64,000 nucleotides of DNA from Streptomyces longispororuber (GTDB taxonomy: Bacteria; Actinomycetota; Actinomycetes; Streptomycetales; Streptomycetaceae), in contig NZ_BNBT01000032.1 in the NCBI RefSeq assembly GCF_014656095.1, positions 1 through 64,000 on the forward strand. The letters run 5' to 3'. Position numbers and translations under genes: made by a program. Each line of letters begins with the position of its first letter. Position 1 is the stretch's first letter. Below the pieces are notes generated by a model. It made no database searches, was not told where the DNA came from, and saw only the letters and a list, made by a program, of their open reading frames with translations. Of the stretch, positions 8,331 to 17,163 are shown piece by piece.

Positions 8331-8549
8331 ATGGGTCAGGTCAGGGGGCGCCCAACGCCGTGGTGGTACAAGGTCCCGCCGGTCGCGGTCAGCCTGATCA
8401 CGCTGTCCGCGGTCGCCATCGCGCTCCACCTCACCGTCGGGGTGCTGGTCGTGTCGCTCGGGGTTGGCTTGGCCGCCGGCCTGCTCGCCGCCCTCGCCCA
8501 CGGAGTGGCGCAGCAGGCGCACGACGCGCGGCACCGCCCGCGCCGTTAG
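8331..8549 (+). CDS. Small membrane protein (72 aa)
   Basis: A short polar N-terminus with two Trp is followed by about 45 hydrophobic residues that can form two transmembrane helices (AVSLITLSAVAIALHLTVGV and LVVSLGVGLAAGLLAALAHG), then a basic tail HDARHRPRR. The ribosome site is weak. The stop overlaps by four bases the stop of the opposite-strand gene at 8546. No family was recognised. Confidence 0.5.
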   Translation: MGQVRGRPTPWWYKVPPVAVSLITLSAVAIALHLTVGVLVVSLGVGLAAGLLAALAHGVAQQAHDARHRPRR

Positions 8550-8923
8550 AGCCAGGGCTCGCCGTCGCTGATCGCGAACAGCAGGGTGCCGAATGCTCCG
8601 AGGTACCGCACCGCCTCCTGCTGCTCGGTCTCGGCGAGGGCCTGCGGCAGCAGGGCGAGCAGCTTGGCGAGGCGGGCGTCGATCGCGGGTACCGCTCGCG
8701 CGGCCGCGCACGCGTCGGGGGCCGCCTCCAGGCGCTGCCGCACCCGCCGCGGGTCGGGGCGCTCCGCCTGGAGGAGGTCCTCGTACGGCGTCCACAGCCG
8801 CTCCAGGACGACGTCGGCCGCCTCCATGTCCGCGCGGCCGATGGGCCAGGCGCCGGACTGCACCGCGCGGGCGGCGTCCCGCGCGGCGTCCTTGAACCTC
8901 TCGGGCGTGGTCGGCGTGCTCAT
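8546..8923 (-). CDS. Hypothetical helical protein (125 aa)
   Basis: Begins MSTPTTPERFKDAARDAARA and continues as an Ala/Arg/Leu-rich, probably all-helical protein ending FGTLLFAISDGEPWL. Strong third-position GC supports real coding. No named domain was recognised and no signal or membrane segment is seen. It is tail-to-tail with the small membrane gene, and nothing lies immediately upstream to suggest an operon. Confidence 0.6.
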   Translation of the reverse strand: MSTPTTPERFKDAARDAARAVQSGAWPIGRADMEAADVVLERLWTPYEDLLQAERPDPRRVRQRLEAAPDACAAARAVPAIDARLAKLLALLPQALAETEQQEAVRYLGAFGTLLFAISDGEPWL

Positions 8924-9412
8924 GCCGTGACCCTAGCCGGGCGCCGAACGTCTGGGCAGGCGTGCCCGGCATCGATCGCGGCAGCGGGCTGCTTCAGTCG
9001 CTCGTGCACGGCGGATAGGACGTCTGGCTACGTAGGGGTTCTCGGGAGGCGTTTGTCGACGGTCACGGGAGGCACATTGAGGGTGCTTCCGGTGATCAAC
9101 ATCGACGAAATCGGGAGTCACTGCGGCCTTCCTCGCGGGCCGAGTGTGGCCGTCGCTCACCGCTCCTCCAGGTCGTTCGCCCTCGCTCCGCTCGGGGCGC
9201 TCCACCTGGACCAGCGGCTTCGCCGACAGCAAGGGCCCGCAGCTACCGAGGAAGGGCCCAGAGTGCCGCACGCCAGCGGCCCCGGTGCGGGTGCCTCCCG
9301 ATTTCGGGCTCTGGCTCTCTTCTGTGGAGGGTGACGTTGTGTAGGCGCGGAGGCTGTCCCGAACTCTCCAACTGGGCCTTGTCACATGGCCTTGTCCTGG
9401 CATGATCCCGGC
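8924..9412. other. Non-coding stretch
   Basis: No convincing gene is seen. A nested hairpin spans about 9166-9208 (outer CCAGGT/ACCTGG, inner CGCCC/GGGCG around TCGCTCCGCTCG). The rest shows nothing I can assign. Confidence 0.5.
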
Positions 9413-9997
9413 ATGACCATGCCCATATCTGAGTCCTGGACCCGTATCGAGTCGTGGCTCGACGTGCACGCTCCGCGAACGTTCGCCGCTCTCGAACCCC
9501 CAGCGGAGCGGTCGGCAATCGCGGCAGCGGAACAGGCCATTGGCCAGCCATTTCCCGAGCCCTTGACGGAATCCCTACTGAGGCACGACGGCACGGGTGA
9601 CTACGACTTGCTGCCGCCGTTTTGGCAGCTACTCAGCGTGCGGCACATCGTTAAGGCCTGGCAGTTGCGCATGAAAATCTACGGCGCTGAGCTGGCTGGC
9701 GCGGAGGAGGGCGATCTGGACGGGGATTACGGCCCGTGGTGGCACGCCCTATGGGTTCCCTTCGCTGCTGACGGCGGAGGGGACTACCTCATCATCGACC
9801 AGCGTCCGTATCGCCGCCGGGGGCGGGTCGGCGACGCTGATCACGAAACGGGGTGTTCGTTCGGCTCGCACCCCATGTGGTCATCGCTTCCGGCTCTCTT
9901 GGACGCAACCGCTACCGCCCTGGAAACCGGCGAGGCTGTGGGCGGGTACCTCCCTGTTGCAGTCGATGAGACTGAATTGGATTGGGAGATCATGTAA
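9413..9997 (+). CDS. SMI1/KNR4 (SUKH)-like protein
   Basis: 194 residues from the second ATG (MTMPISESWTRIESWL). The layout is that of SUKH domains: an N-terminal W..IE.WL, an acidic and aromatic core (IGQPFPEPLTESLLRHDGTG, DYDLLPPFWQLLS), then WVPFAADGGGDYLIIDQRP, the conserved G..D.L..D strand. SUKH proteins are often immunity proteins for polymorphic or contact-dependent toxins. No toxin gene is adjacent, so this is either an orphan immunity gene or one with another role. The IS remnant directly downstream shows the area has rearranged. Confidence 0.75.
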   Translation: MTMPISESWTRIESWLDVHAPRTFAALEPPAERSAIAAAEQAIGQPFPEPLTESLLRHDGTGDYDLLPPFWQLLSVRHIVKAWQLRMKIYGAELAGAEEGDLDGDYGPWWHALWVPFAADGGGDYLIIDQRPYRRRGRVGDADHETGCSFGSHPMWSSLPALLDATATALETGEAVGGYLPVAVDETELDWEIM

Positions 9998-10014
9998 GCG
10001 TTCAGGCTGGCTGT

Positions 10015-10236
10015 TCAGGCGAGGAGCACTCGGCGGCGGAGCAAGGCGAAACTGGCCCGGCCGAACATCTGGCGTTTCAGCGTCTTGATGCGGTTGACGT
10101 GACCTTCACCGACGCCGGAGTCCCAGGGCAGGGTGAGCCCGGCCATGGCAGCGTCGAGGTCGCGTCCGAGGTGGGATGCGAAACTGTCTGCGAGCTCGCA
10201 CCCGACAAGCGGTTGGACGTCAACTTTGGCCTTCAC
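10015..10236 (-). pseudogene. ISL3-family transposase remnant (C-terminus only)
   Basis: 73 residues ending in GLTLPWDSGVGEGHVNRIKT followed by LKRQMFGRASFALLRRRVLLA, the characteristic end of ISL3-family transposases (usual length about 400-550). The upstream two thirds, including the first catalytic acidic residues, is missing. No terminal inverted repeat was found, so the element is a dead fragment. Confidence 0.85.
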
Positions 10237-10476
10237 CCGCGGGCGGAGTGGGCCGCCCGTGTCGTGGAATGCGTACGGGCAGGGCTGGGCGACGACGGGT
10301 TCTCACGGCTGATCGAGGGCATCAGCGACATCCTGGACGACCTAGCCGACGAAGCCGAACCGGCCAGTATGCAGTGACTCCAGCACTCCCCGCTGCGGCG
10401 CTTGGCCTGACTCCTACGCCCGCCGGATGCTCACTGCCGCGGCGAAGCGCGCGCTGTAGCCAGCCAGGAAGTGCCG

Positions 10477-11004
10477 TTACCAGCCGCCTGCGTCGCCGCC
10501 GTACAGGGCCCACAGCTCACGTGCGTGGCCAGCGACGGCGCGCGCGGCGCCGCGCTGTTCGGGGATCGCTCGCTCGTTGGCGGTCAGAGCGTCCAGGAGG
10601 TCGCACAGCGACGCGGACAGCGTGACCATCGCGTCGTCGATCACGGTGTCACCGGCCTGAGCGTGGAAGGCGAGATGAAGTTCGGCGAGCTGGGCGAGGT
10701 AGCCGGCTTCGCCGCGGCCGAGGTCGGCCCGGTAGGCGGTGATCAGTTCCGGTCCGACAGCGGAGTCGAGTACGGCGCAGGCCGCGTCGGTGAGGCGAAC
10801 GCCCAGGGCGTGGGCGTCGCGTGCTGGAAGTGCGTGTTCGGCCAGGGCGAGGCTGACAAGGCCGGCGATGGCGAACGCGCGGCGGGCCCGGGCCAGCAGC
10901 ACGACCGGCGGAGCTGGACGGTCGGCGGCCGGGGCGGTCAGGGCCCTGGCCTCGTGGGCGAGAACTTCCCGAAGGCGTCGGCCAGGCGGTTCGCTCACGG
11001 TCAT
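10477..11004 (-). CDS. Hypothetical helical protein (175 aa)
   Basis: Start chosen at ATG 11004 (MTVSEPPGRRLREVL); reading further upstream leaves the normal coding pattern. The protein is Ala/Leu-rich and probably all-alpha, with a run FAIAGLVSLALAEHALPARDAHALG. No transmembrane prediction is safe. It ends close to tryptophan (GDAGGW). No family was recognised. It is divergent from the ligase gene across about 520 bases. Confidence 0.6.
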   Translation of the reverse strand: MTVSEPPGRRLREVLAHEARALTAPAADRPAPPVVLLARARRAFAIAGLVSLALAEHALPARDAHALGVRLTDAACAVLDSAVGPELITAYRADLGRGEAGYLAQLAELHLAFHAQAGDTVIDDAMVTLSASLCDLLDALTANERAIPEQRGAARAVAGHARELWALYGGDAGGW

Positions 11005-11525
11005 CCTGCGACGGTAGCCGCAGCGGTGCTCGGCGGGCAGTCCGCTCCCCAGCCGAAAAGGGCCCGCGCAGCAAGGCTCGGGCAGCCGCCCGCCGTGCAC
11101 GCGGTGCCCCAAGCAGGCCAAGGAAAGATCAGGGGACAATCGTGCGCTACGCCAGCGCCCGTCCCGCGCTGCGCCTCGATCGGATGCGATTCCCGTTCCC
11201 GGCCAACTGCCGACGCACGGCGTTGCGTAACAGCGGGCATGAGATCGAGCAGCCAGCACAGCGGCGCGGCCGGGTCTGGTCGGCGGCAGCCGCCCTGGAT
11301 GACGCGATCGCGTTCGCCGTCCAGGAGCTTCTCGCCGTGCGGCGTGCGCTCGCTCCGAGGACCGCACCGTCCCGGAGTCCGGCGATCCCGGGGCGCGGCT
11401 GCGGCTTTCCTCGGCCTCTGCTGCGGCAACGACCAGGACGAGGCCACGAGGCCGTCGGCGCCGGCAACCGGGGGGCACCGTGTTGGCGGACACCGGCCCG
11501 GCCCGCCCCGGGGAAGGCCTGCACC
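11005..11525. other. Non-coding stretch between divergent genes
   Basis: No protein with credible composition is seen on either strand and no hairpin stands out. It should hold the promoters for the ligase (+) and the 10477-11004 gene (-), but no clear boxes are visible. Confidence 0.4.
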
Positions 11526-12515
11526 GTGACGCCGTGGACCTTGCCTGAGCCGATACTCACCACAGCCGTGGACAGCCCCGAGCTGCCTCCCGGACACGCG
11601 GCGGAGATCAAGTGGGACGGCTTCCGCGCAGGGCTGTCCCTCGACGCCCGCCAGGTGGTCCTGCGATCCAGGAACGGGACCCAGATGGCACCCGCGTTCC
11701 CCGAGATCGTCGCCGCGGCCGCGCAGCTTCCCGACGCCTCAGCCCTGGACGGTGAGCTGATCGTATGGGAGTCCGGCCGGCTCGCCTTCGAACGGCTGCA
11801 GGACCGGCTCAGGCGGCGCGGCGCGGCCGCGGCCCGGGCGGCTGAACAGTGGCCGGCCCACTTCGTCGCGTTCGATCTGCTGCGCCTGTCCGGCACCAGC
11901 ACGACGGGGTGGTCCTACCGGCGGCGCCGCGCCGCTTTGGAGCAGGTGTTCGCCGACCGGGGCCTGGGTGCGCCGTGGGCGCTGTGCCCGTCGACCACCG
12001 ACCCGGCGATGGTGCGCGAATGGCTCACCTGGACCACGGCGACCGGCCTTGAGGGTGTGCTGTTCAAGCCGCTGGACAGCCTCTACCGCCCCGGCGTGCG
12101 GGGGGTGTGGAAGAAGTACAAGCCGCGCGAGACGACCGAGGCCCTCGTCGGCGCGGTCACGGGTTCGGCGGCGGCGCCCCGGACGCTGCTGCTGGGCTGC
12201 TACGACAAGGACGGCTGCCTGCACTACACCGGCCGCACCACCACCCTCTCGCACGCCGCCGGGCAGAGCGTCGCCGCCTACCTCACCCCCGCCTCGGACC
12301 GGGACGGGCATCCCTGGGCTGGCTGGTCGTTCTCGGCAGGGTGGGGCAGCACCCGACAGCTCGAGGCCGTCCTGGTCGAGCCTGAGCTGGCCGTCGAAGT
12401 CTCCGTCGACGTCGCCCGCGACGCCTCCGGCCGGTGGCGCCACCCCGCACGCTGGCATCGCGCGCGGCCAGACCTCTCCCCCGCCGACGTTCCCCGCTGG
12501 ACATCACCGCGCTGA
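11526..12515 (+). CDS. ATP-dependent DNA ligase
   Basis: 329 residues from GTG (MTPWTLPEPILTTAV). Nucleotidyltransferase motifs are present: motif I EIKWDGFR with the adenylated lysine at residue 29, motif III-like HFVAFDLLRL, motif IV LEGVLFKPLDSLYRPG and motif V WKKYKP. An OB-fold domain follows (TLLLGCYDKDGCLHYTGRT). The size matches the short stand-alone actinobacterial ligases (LigC-like) rather than replicative ligases or LigD. It would seal nicks after ATP-driven self-adenylation. It is monocistronic here; no Ku or LigD polymerase gene is nearby. Its presence on an arm rich in nuclease and transfer genes suggests end processing, which is inference. Confidence 0.88.
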   Translation: MTPWTLPEPILTTAVDSPELPPGHAAEIKWDGFRAGLSLDARQVVLRSRNGTQMAPAFPEIVAAAAQLPDASALDGELIVWESGRLAFERLQDRLRRRGAAAARAAEQWPAHFVAFDLLRLSGTSTTGWSYRRRRAALEQVFADRGLGAPWALCPSTTDPAMVREWLTWTTATGLEGVLFKPLDSLYRPGVRGVWKKYKPRETTEALVGAVTGSAAAPRTLLLGCYDKDGCLHYTGRTTTLSHAAGQSVAAYLTPASDRDGHPWAGWSFSAGWGSTRQLEAVLVEPELAVEVSVDVARDASGRWRHPARWHRARPDLSPADVPRWTSPR

Positions 12516-12963
12516 CGACAGCACGGCGCGGCGGCAGGAACAGCCCGGCGCGCGCCAGCAGGGCCGGGGGAAGGTCGGGCCGAAGGCGGGGGCTGGAGGA
12601 CGCATCCGGGTGCGAGTCCGCCTTCTCACAGCGGACCGAAACGGACTGCCCTCTGCGAAGGGGGGGTTCACCAGAGGCATCCGAGCGCAGTCATGAGTTC
12701 GTCTCGGCTCTGGTCGCGTGTTTTGCGGAAGACTGCCTTCAGGTGGTCATCTACCCGTGTACGGGGAGAGGCCAAGAGCAGTGGCCACTTATCGGCTGGT
12801 GCGTGCGTTCTTGAAGTGTCCGATGATGCGGCGCTCGCGAGGAGTGAATCCGTACCAGGCGGGCAAGCACTGCGGCCTCGTCGTCTGGCGGTCGGGGGAC
12901 TGCCCTGCCTCGATGCTGAGGTAGGGCCACCCGGTCGCCGGTGGAGCAGTTACGGGGCAGCTG
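12516..12963. other. Non-coding stretch
   Basis: No convincing gene. A short minus-strand frame near 12690-12790 (…VDDHLKAVFRKTRDQSRDEL…) looks protein-like but lacks a start and could be a remnant. Nothing else can be assigned. Confidence 0.35.
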
Positions 12964-14337
12964 TCACGGTACGCCCAGAAGCCTTCGGAAGAAGTCGGTG
13001 AGCACGGGGCGGGCGCGCTCGCGGTCGCGCAATTCGTCGTGGCCGAACCGGAACACCTCGTATCCGCGGAGCTTCAGGTCGCGGTCACCGGCCATGGTGG
13101 CGGAGTACTTTGCGCTGTCGGGTACGGCTCCTCCGTCGCGCGTGTAGTGCTGCATGCCGTCGACTTCCAGCACCACGCGGCGGTTCCCGGGCAGCAGCAT
13201 GAGGAAGTCCATGCGGAGGTTCTGCATGGCACGCTCCCCGCGCTCGCGGACGGTCTTGGGGTCCCAGTGCACCCATATCTCTGGCAGGAGCGCGGGTACG
13301 TCGGACAGTTGGCCCTTGTAGAGGTTGTGGTAGAGCCAGAACAGGTTCCTCTGGCCTGCGGATTCGCGCGGCAGGGAGAGCTGCATGCGGTCATAAAGGG
13401 TGTGGCGGGCCGTCTCCGGGTCCGCGATGCCGCGGGTTTCCTGCCACCAGGACAGCAGGTCGCTCCAGAGGAGCCCGTTCTTGCCTACCGGGTGGTTGTA
13501 GACCAGGATCTTGTCGGCTCGCTCGGCGATCTCAATGTCGTTGTCGAGGGCGCTGGTGAAGCGGATGTCGGGCTTTCCCTGGGTGGCGAAGATGAGGTTG
13601 CGCGGCCGGCGGGCGGTGCCGCGACCGAGCTGGCGCAGGTGGAACTGGGGGTATCCGTCCGTCTCCCCTTCTTGACGAAGCTGTGCGCCGACCGGCTGCA
13701 GATGGCCGTTGGCCAGTTCGACGAAGCGGCGCTGTGCCTGCTCATCAGGAAGGACTTCGGGGGCGGCCAGGCCCTCGAGGAAGCGGCCGAAGCGGGGATG
13801 CGGAGCTTCGAAGGCTTTGAGCTGCTCGAAGAGATCCTCGGTCGACCAGTCGTTTCGAAACCTGATCACGTGGCGCTGGATGTCGGAGCGCAGGGTGCCA
13901 AGGTGGGGCCCCCACACATTGAACTCGTCCTCCCCGAGGTCCCAGAGGCTGCCCAGCAGGGTCAGAAAGCGGTCCGGATACTTGAGGTGGTCGGAGAGAT
14001 CGAGTTCCCTGGCCAATTCTCGCCGCGTACGGCCGGGTATCTCCACGTAGTCGCGACCAAGCCACACAACGTCCTGCAGTTCCATCTGCTGAGGAGCTAT
14101 AAGCGGCTCGCTGTCGAGAACTGCCTGAGCTACATGAGGCAGTCGGTTGTCCGGACAGGCTCCCAGACTCGCGGTCAAGCGCTGGTGCTTGGTCGCTTGG
14201 TCCTTGGGCGGGGGCGAGGGCAGGCCGAGTCGCTCACACAGCGCTGGTAGATCCTCATGTCGGTATCGCTGGTACAGCGTGATGCACACGTCTTCGATCA
14301 GGCTCCGCAACCGCTGGAGGTCCATCTGCTCAGCCAT
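12964..14337 (-). CDS. AbiJ-NTD3-like protein with C-terminal nuclease fold
   Basis: 457 residues, start taken at MAEQMDLQRLRSLIEDV. Residues about 140-280 resemble the AbiJ N-terminal domain 3 found in abortive-infection proteins (LTLLGSLWDLGEDEFNVWGPHL, FRNDWSTEDLFEQLKAF, a GYP strand). The C-terminal 110 residues look like a PD-(D/E)XK or Vsr-like nuclease: MDFLMLLPGNRRVVLEVDGMQ with H next, then GDRDLKLRGYEVFRFGHDEL; the D...E-V-D order fits an active site. Between them is KPDIRFTSALDNDIEI, common in this architecture. A role in anti-phage or plasmid-exclusion defence is inferred from the family. It is divergent from the CoiA-like gene, about 200 bases away. Confidence 0.75.
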   Translation of the reverse strand: MAEQMDLQRLRSLIEDVCITLYQRYRHEDLPALCERLGLPSPPPKDQATKHQRLTASLGACPDNRLPHVAQAVLDSEPLIAPQQMELQDVVWLGRDYVEIPGRTRRELARELDLSDHLKYPDRFLTLLGSLWDLGEDEFNVWGPHLGTLRSDIQRHVIRFRNDWSTEDLFEQLKAFEAPHPRFGRFLEGLAAPEVLPDEQAQRRFVELANGHLQPVGAQLRQEGETDGYPQFHLRQLGRGTARRPRNLIFATQGKPDIRFTSALDNDIEIAERADKILVYNHPVGKNGLLWSDLLSWWQETRGIADPETARHTLYDRMQLSLPRESAGQRNLFWLYHNLYKGQLSDVPALLPEIWVHWDPKTVRERGERAMQNLRMDFLMLLPGNRRVVLEVDGMQHYTRDGGAVPDSAKYSATMAGDRDLKLRGYEVFRFGHDELRDRERARPVLTDFFRRLLGVP

Positions 14338-14536
14338 CCCATGATGATGAGCCAGGTCGCGCTTCGGATTCCAGACGTGGCCGCGCTGGGTCGTCCGCGA
14401 CTTCTCCTTCGAGGCGAAGACGGAGGGGGTGTAGAAGGCAACGCCGCAGGGTGGACGTCCTCTGTCAGTGCTGCCTGGTATCTGCTGTGCTGTCAGGTAC
14501 GCCATAAGCATGCCGGATCGCTGGGAGATGCGATTC

Positions 14537-15958
14537 ATGCCTTTCACCGCGCTGCACCCCGAACTCGGCCTCCTCGACTCGACCCTTCATGGTCTCGGAC
14601 ACAACCTGGAGTGGGGCCAGATCCATAAGGTCCGTCCCCGTGTCCTCCTCACCTGCCCAGACTGCTCCTGGGGCCTGCACCCGAAGGTCTCCCGCTACGG
14701 AGTCCGGTTCTTCTGCCACGACCGCGACCGGCCGGAGTCGTGTGAGCTGCTGAACGAGTCGTGGGAGCACCACATGCTCAAGCTGGAGATGGCGGGCGCG
14801 ATCCGCACGGCCGGATGGTTCGCGGCACTGGAGGTGCCGGCCGAAGACGGATCGTGGCGGGCGGACGTCATGGCCTCGTCCGCGGACGGGAGCCGTCGTA
14901 TGGCCTGGGAGGCGCAGTTGTCGCCGATCACGGTGGAGGACATCGCTGCCCGCACCGACCGGTACGCGGCGGAGGAGGTCCGGGTGTGCTGGGTGTACCC
15001 AGGCGCGCGGCCGCCGCAGTGGATCAGCGCGGTGCCGGCCGTCCGGGTCAGGGCTCCGCAGGAGCGGGATCACCCGTGGGTGGTGGACGACGGGCTCGCC
15101 GGGTTCGTGTACCGGAGCGGGCGGTGGGAGTTTCAGGAAGAGCCGCTGGAGCGGTTCGTGCGGTGGGCGCTGGAAGGGCAGCTTGTTCCCGCCGAGGTGC
15201 TGCCCCGGTATCGGCGGGTGTACCGGGTGGTCGACGGTGAGCAGCGGCGGTTCCGCCGGGATCGGTGGTGGACGTCGCGGAAGTCGATCGCTGACCAGGG
15301 CAGGCACGAGGTGATGCGGCAGCGGCAGGATGCCGCGCGGGCGGAGCGGGAGGCCCGGCAGAAGGAGCAGGAGGAGGCCGCGGAGCGGCGTCGCAAGGAG
15401 TTGGAGGAGCAGGAGCGGGCGCGGAAGGCCGAGGAGGCTGAGCGTCGACGGCTGGAGCGAGAAGAGGAGGCGCGTCTGCGCCTGGAGGAGGCACGGCGGC
15501 GGTGGGCGGAGGAGGATGCTCGCCGGGAGCGGGAGCGGGTGGAGCACGAGGCGCGTCTGGCCCGGGAGCAGGCCGAGCGTGAGGAGCGGGAGCGCCAGGA
15601 CCTGGAGAAGGCGCGGGCGTGGTGGGGCCGACTGTCGCCGCAGCAGCAGACCGAGCTGTTCGCCGCCGTCGCCGCGTACGCCTGGCGGGAGTCGAGTGTT
15701 CGGGTGGAGGTTCCGGAGAAGCCGATGATGTGGGCGCAGTACGCCCGCGGCGTACCGGTCCACGTGGCTGACAAGCAGCGGACACTGTATGGGATCGTGC
15801 GGCCCTGCCCCGACCTGGTCGCCGCCTGCCCCACGCTCACGGAGGAACTGGTCTTAGCCCGCAGCGCCCACGAGGCGCGCGAACTCGCCGCCGTCCTGCC
15901 CCACGGCCGGATCGTCCACCTCGACCTGCCCGAGCACGAGCAGCTCGCCATGTGCTGA
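14537..15958 (+). CDS. CoiA-like nuclease-domain protein with long coiled coil
   Basis: 473 residues, starting at MPFTALHPELG with GGGAG nine bases upstream. An N-terminal Cys pair (LLTCPDC) and FFCHD precede a nuclease-like core: SWRADVMASSADGSRRMAWE then AQLSPIT, i.e. D...E-x-Q as in CoiA and related endonuclease folds. Residues about 265-375 form a very charged Arg/Glu coiled coil, then a globular tail of about 100 residues. CoiA-like proteins in Streptomyces are not tied to competence and their role is open. A TTA codon, rare in this genus, occurs at 15854 (L of ELVLAR), so translation may need the bldA tRNA. It is divergent from the AbiJ-type gene. Confidence 0.75.
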   Translation: MPFTALHPELGLLDSTLHGLGHNLEWGQIHKVRPRVLLTCPDCSWGLHPKVSRYGVRFFCHDRDRPESCELLNESWEHHMLKLEMAGAIRTAGWFAALEVPAEDGSWRADVMASSADGSRRMAWEAQLSPITVEDIAARTDRYAAEEVRVCWVYPGARPPQWISAVPAVRVRAPQERDHPWVVDDGLAGFVYRSGRWEFQEEPLERFVRWALEGQLVPAEVLPRYRRVYRVVDGEQRRFRRDRWWTSRKSIADQGRHEVMRQRQDAARAEREARQKEQEEAAERRRKELEEQERARKAEEAERRRLEREEEARLRLEEARRRWAEEDARRERERVEHEARLAREQAEREERERQDLEKARAWWGRLSPQQQTELFAAVAAYAWRESSVRVEVPEKPMMWAQYARGVPVHVADKQRTLYGIVRPCPDLVAACPTLTEELVLARSAHEARELAAVLPHGRIVHLDLPEHEQLAMC

Positions 15959-16032
15959 AGCGGCGGGCTGTCAGTACTTCAACGGGAACAGCATCGCGAC
16001 CACGTAGTGCTGCCTCTCTTTCCTCGGCACTG

Positions 16033-16056
16033 GGGTGGGCCCGGCCGGGCCCACCC
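16033..16056. terminator. 24-bp perfect palindrome
   Basis: GGGTGGGCCCGG is followed directly by its reverse complement, between genes ending at 15958 (+) and 16067 (-). A bidirectional terminator is likely. Confidence 0.7.
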
Positions 16057-16066
16057 GGCAAGGCTC

Positions 16067-16429
16067 TCAGGTCAGGGCTGCATGGCCGGCGTCGGTGGCC
16101 TCCATCAGGTCTGGCCGCTCTCCGTTCGCCGGGTGGGCGATCCGGATGAGACCGCCGTCATGCAGGTCGATCATCGCCTTGTAGAGCCCGAACTGCTTCT
16201 CCCGCCAGGCCACGCGTCGAGGGTCTTCCGCGGCGGCGCTTCGCTCGAAGTTCGCCGGGTGGATGGTGTGAAAGAAGTCAGAGGCGGCTACAGGCTCTGG
16301 TGACTGGGCGATCAGGCGAAGGAGCTCATACTCGTCGGCGTTCAGCGTCATGACGGCAGCGTAGAGGTCAACCTGGGCAGGGATGACGAATTCTGGCTTC
16401 GCTCGCGGTGTTGCATCCGGCACCGTCAC
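16067..16429 (-). CDS. Hypothetical protein, possible winged helix (120 aa)
   Basis: A 30-residue leader is followed by LNADEYELLRLIAQSPEPVAASDF, which reads like the first helices of a winged-helix domain, and ends with LIRIAHPANGERPDLMEATD (wing-like strand) and AGHAAL. This is the pattern of MarR or PadR-like DNA-binding proteins without a recognisable family. It ends beside the palindrome at 16033 and lies 30 bases downstream of the TOPRIM-like gene, so the two are probably co-transcribed. Confidence 0.55.
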   Translation of the reverse strand: MTVPDATPRAKPEFVIPAQVDLYAAVMTLNADEYELLRLIAQSPEPVAASDFFHTIHPANFERSAAAEDPRRVAWREKQFGLYKAMIDLHDGGLIRIAHPANGERPDLMEATDAGHAALT

Positions 16430-16459
16430 CCGCCTGAGCCTGCGGGCGTTCGCGGAACG

Positions 16460-17074
16460 CTACGCCGGTGTTCCCCCGCCCGCGGTGCCCCAGCCGGCCA
16501 GGAAGGCGGCCAGCGCGCGGCGTTGGTCTTCCTCGCGCGCGACCTGCCGGGCGAGGATGTCGCGGTCGACGTACAGGTCGACGGCGGCGAGGACCAGACG
16601 CCGGAGTTCGGCCGGCTCCAGCGCTTCGACCTCCCACTGCACCGGGCGGCGGAGGTCGAAGCCGTAGCGGCGGGCGAAGGCCGGCCACCTCGGATCACCG
16701 TGCTTGCCCTCGGTCGCGGGCAGCTCGTAGGCGCGCACCTGCTCGTAGGTCAGCAGCACCCGCTCGGTGTGGCTCCAGCAGCCCGTGCGCGCCACCCAGT
16801 CCCGCTCGATGTCCTCGCCGGAGCAGTCGAAGTCGCCGACCACCAGGAGCACGGCGTCGCGCGGGTCGGTGGTGACGCGGTCGTGGACGACGTCGGCGTA
16901 CGACTGGGAGCCGAAGCCGCGGACCACCAGGACCGGGATACCTGCGCCGGCGAGCCAGCCGGTCAGCTGCTGGCGCAGGGTGTCCTTCTCCGCGGCGACG
17001 TACAGGGCGTGCTCCTGGCCCTCGGCGCTGACCGCAGGTGTCACGCCGAGGTGCCACACGGTCAACTGCCGCAT
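16460..17074 (-). CDS. TOPRIM-like domain protein
   Basis: 204 residues. An early strand with Glu (HALYVAAEKDTLRQQLTGWL), then VLVVRGFGSQSYADVV, then LLVVGDFDCSGEDIERDW give the E...D-x-D-x-S pattern of TOPRIM folds related to topoisomerase VI A subunits and phage or plasmid relatives. Full-length relatives usually carry an N-terminal winged-helix part of about 100 residues; here the protein begins almost at the TOPRIM core, so it may be truncated or a minimal form. The C-terminus is helical with many Arg and Glu. Nucleic-acid cutting or joining is likely; the substrate is unknown. Confidence 0.65.
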   Translation of the reverse strand: MRQLTVWHLGVTPAVSAEGQEHALYVAAEKDTLRQQLTGWLAGAGIPVLVVRGFGSQSYADVVHDRVTTDPRDAVLLVVGDFDCSGEDIERDWVARTGCWSHTERVLLTYEQVRAYELPATEGKHGDPRWPAFARRYGFDLRRPVQWEVEALEPAELRRLVLAAVDLYVDRDILARQVAREEDQRRALAAFLAGWGTAGGGTPA

Positions 17075-17163
17075 TGACGCGACGCCGTACTGCTGCTGTG
17101 CGCTCTCCTGTGATTCCTCTCCGCTCTCACGGTGCTGTCAGTGCTCGCCTCTATCCTGCCGCG

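Noticed and set aside
12690..12800. Minus-strand protein-like segment VDDHLKAVFRKTRDQSRDEL
   Set aside because: No start and no family I can name; too short to call, so mentioned only in the non-coding entry.
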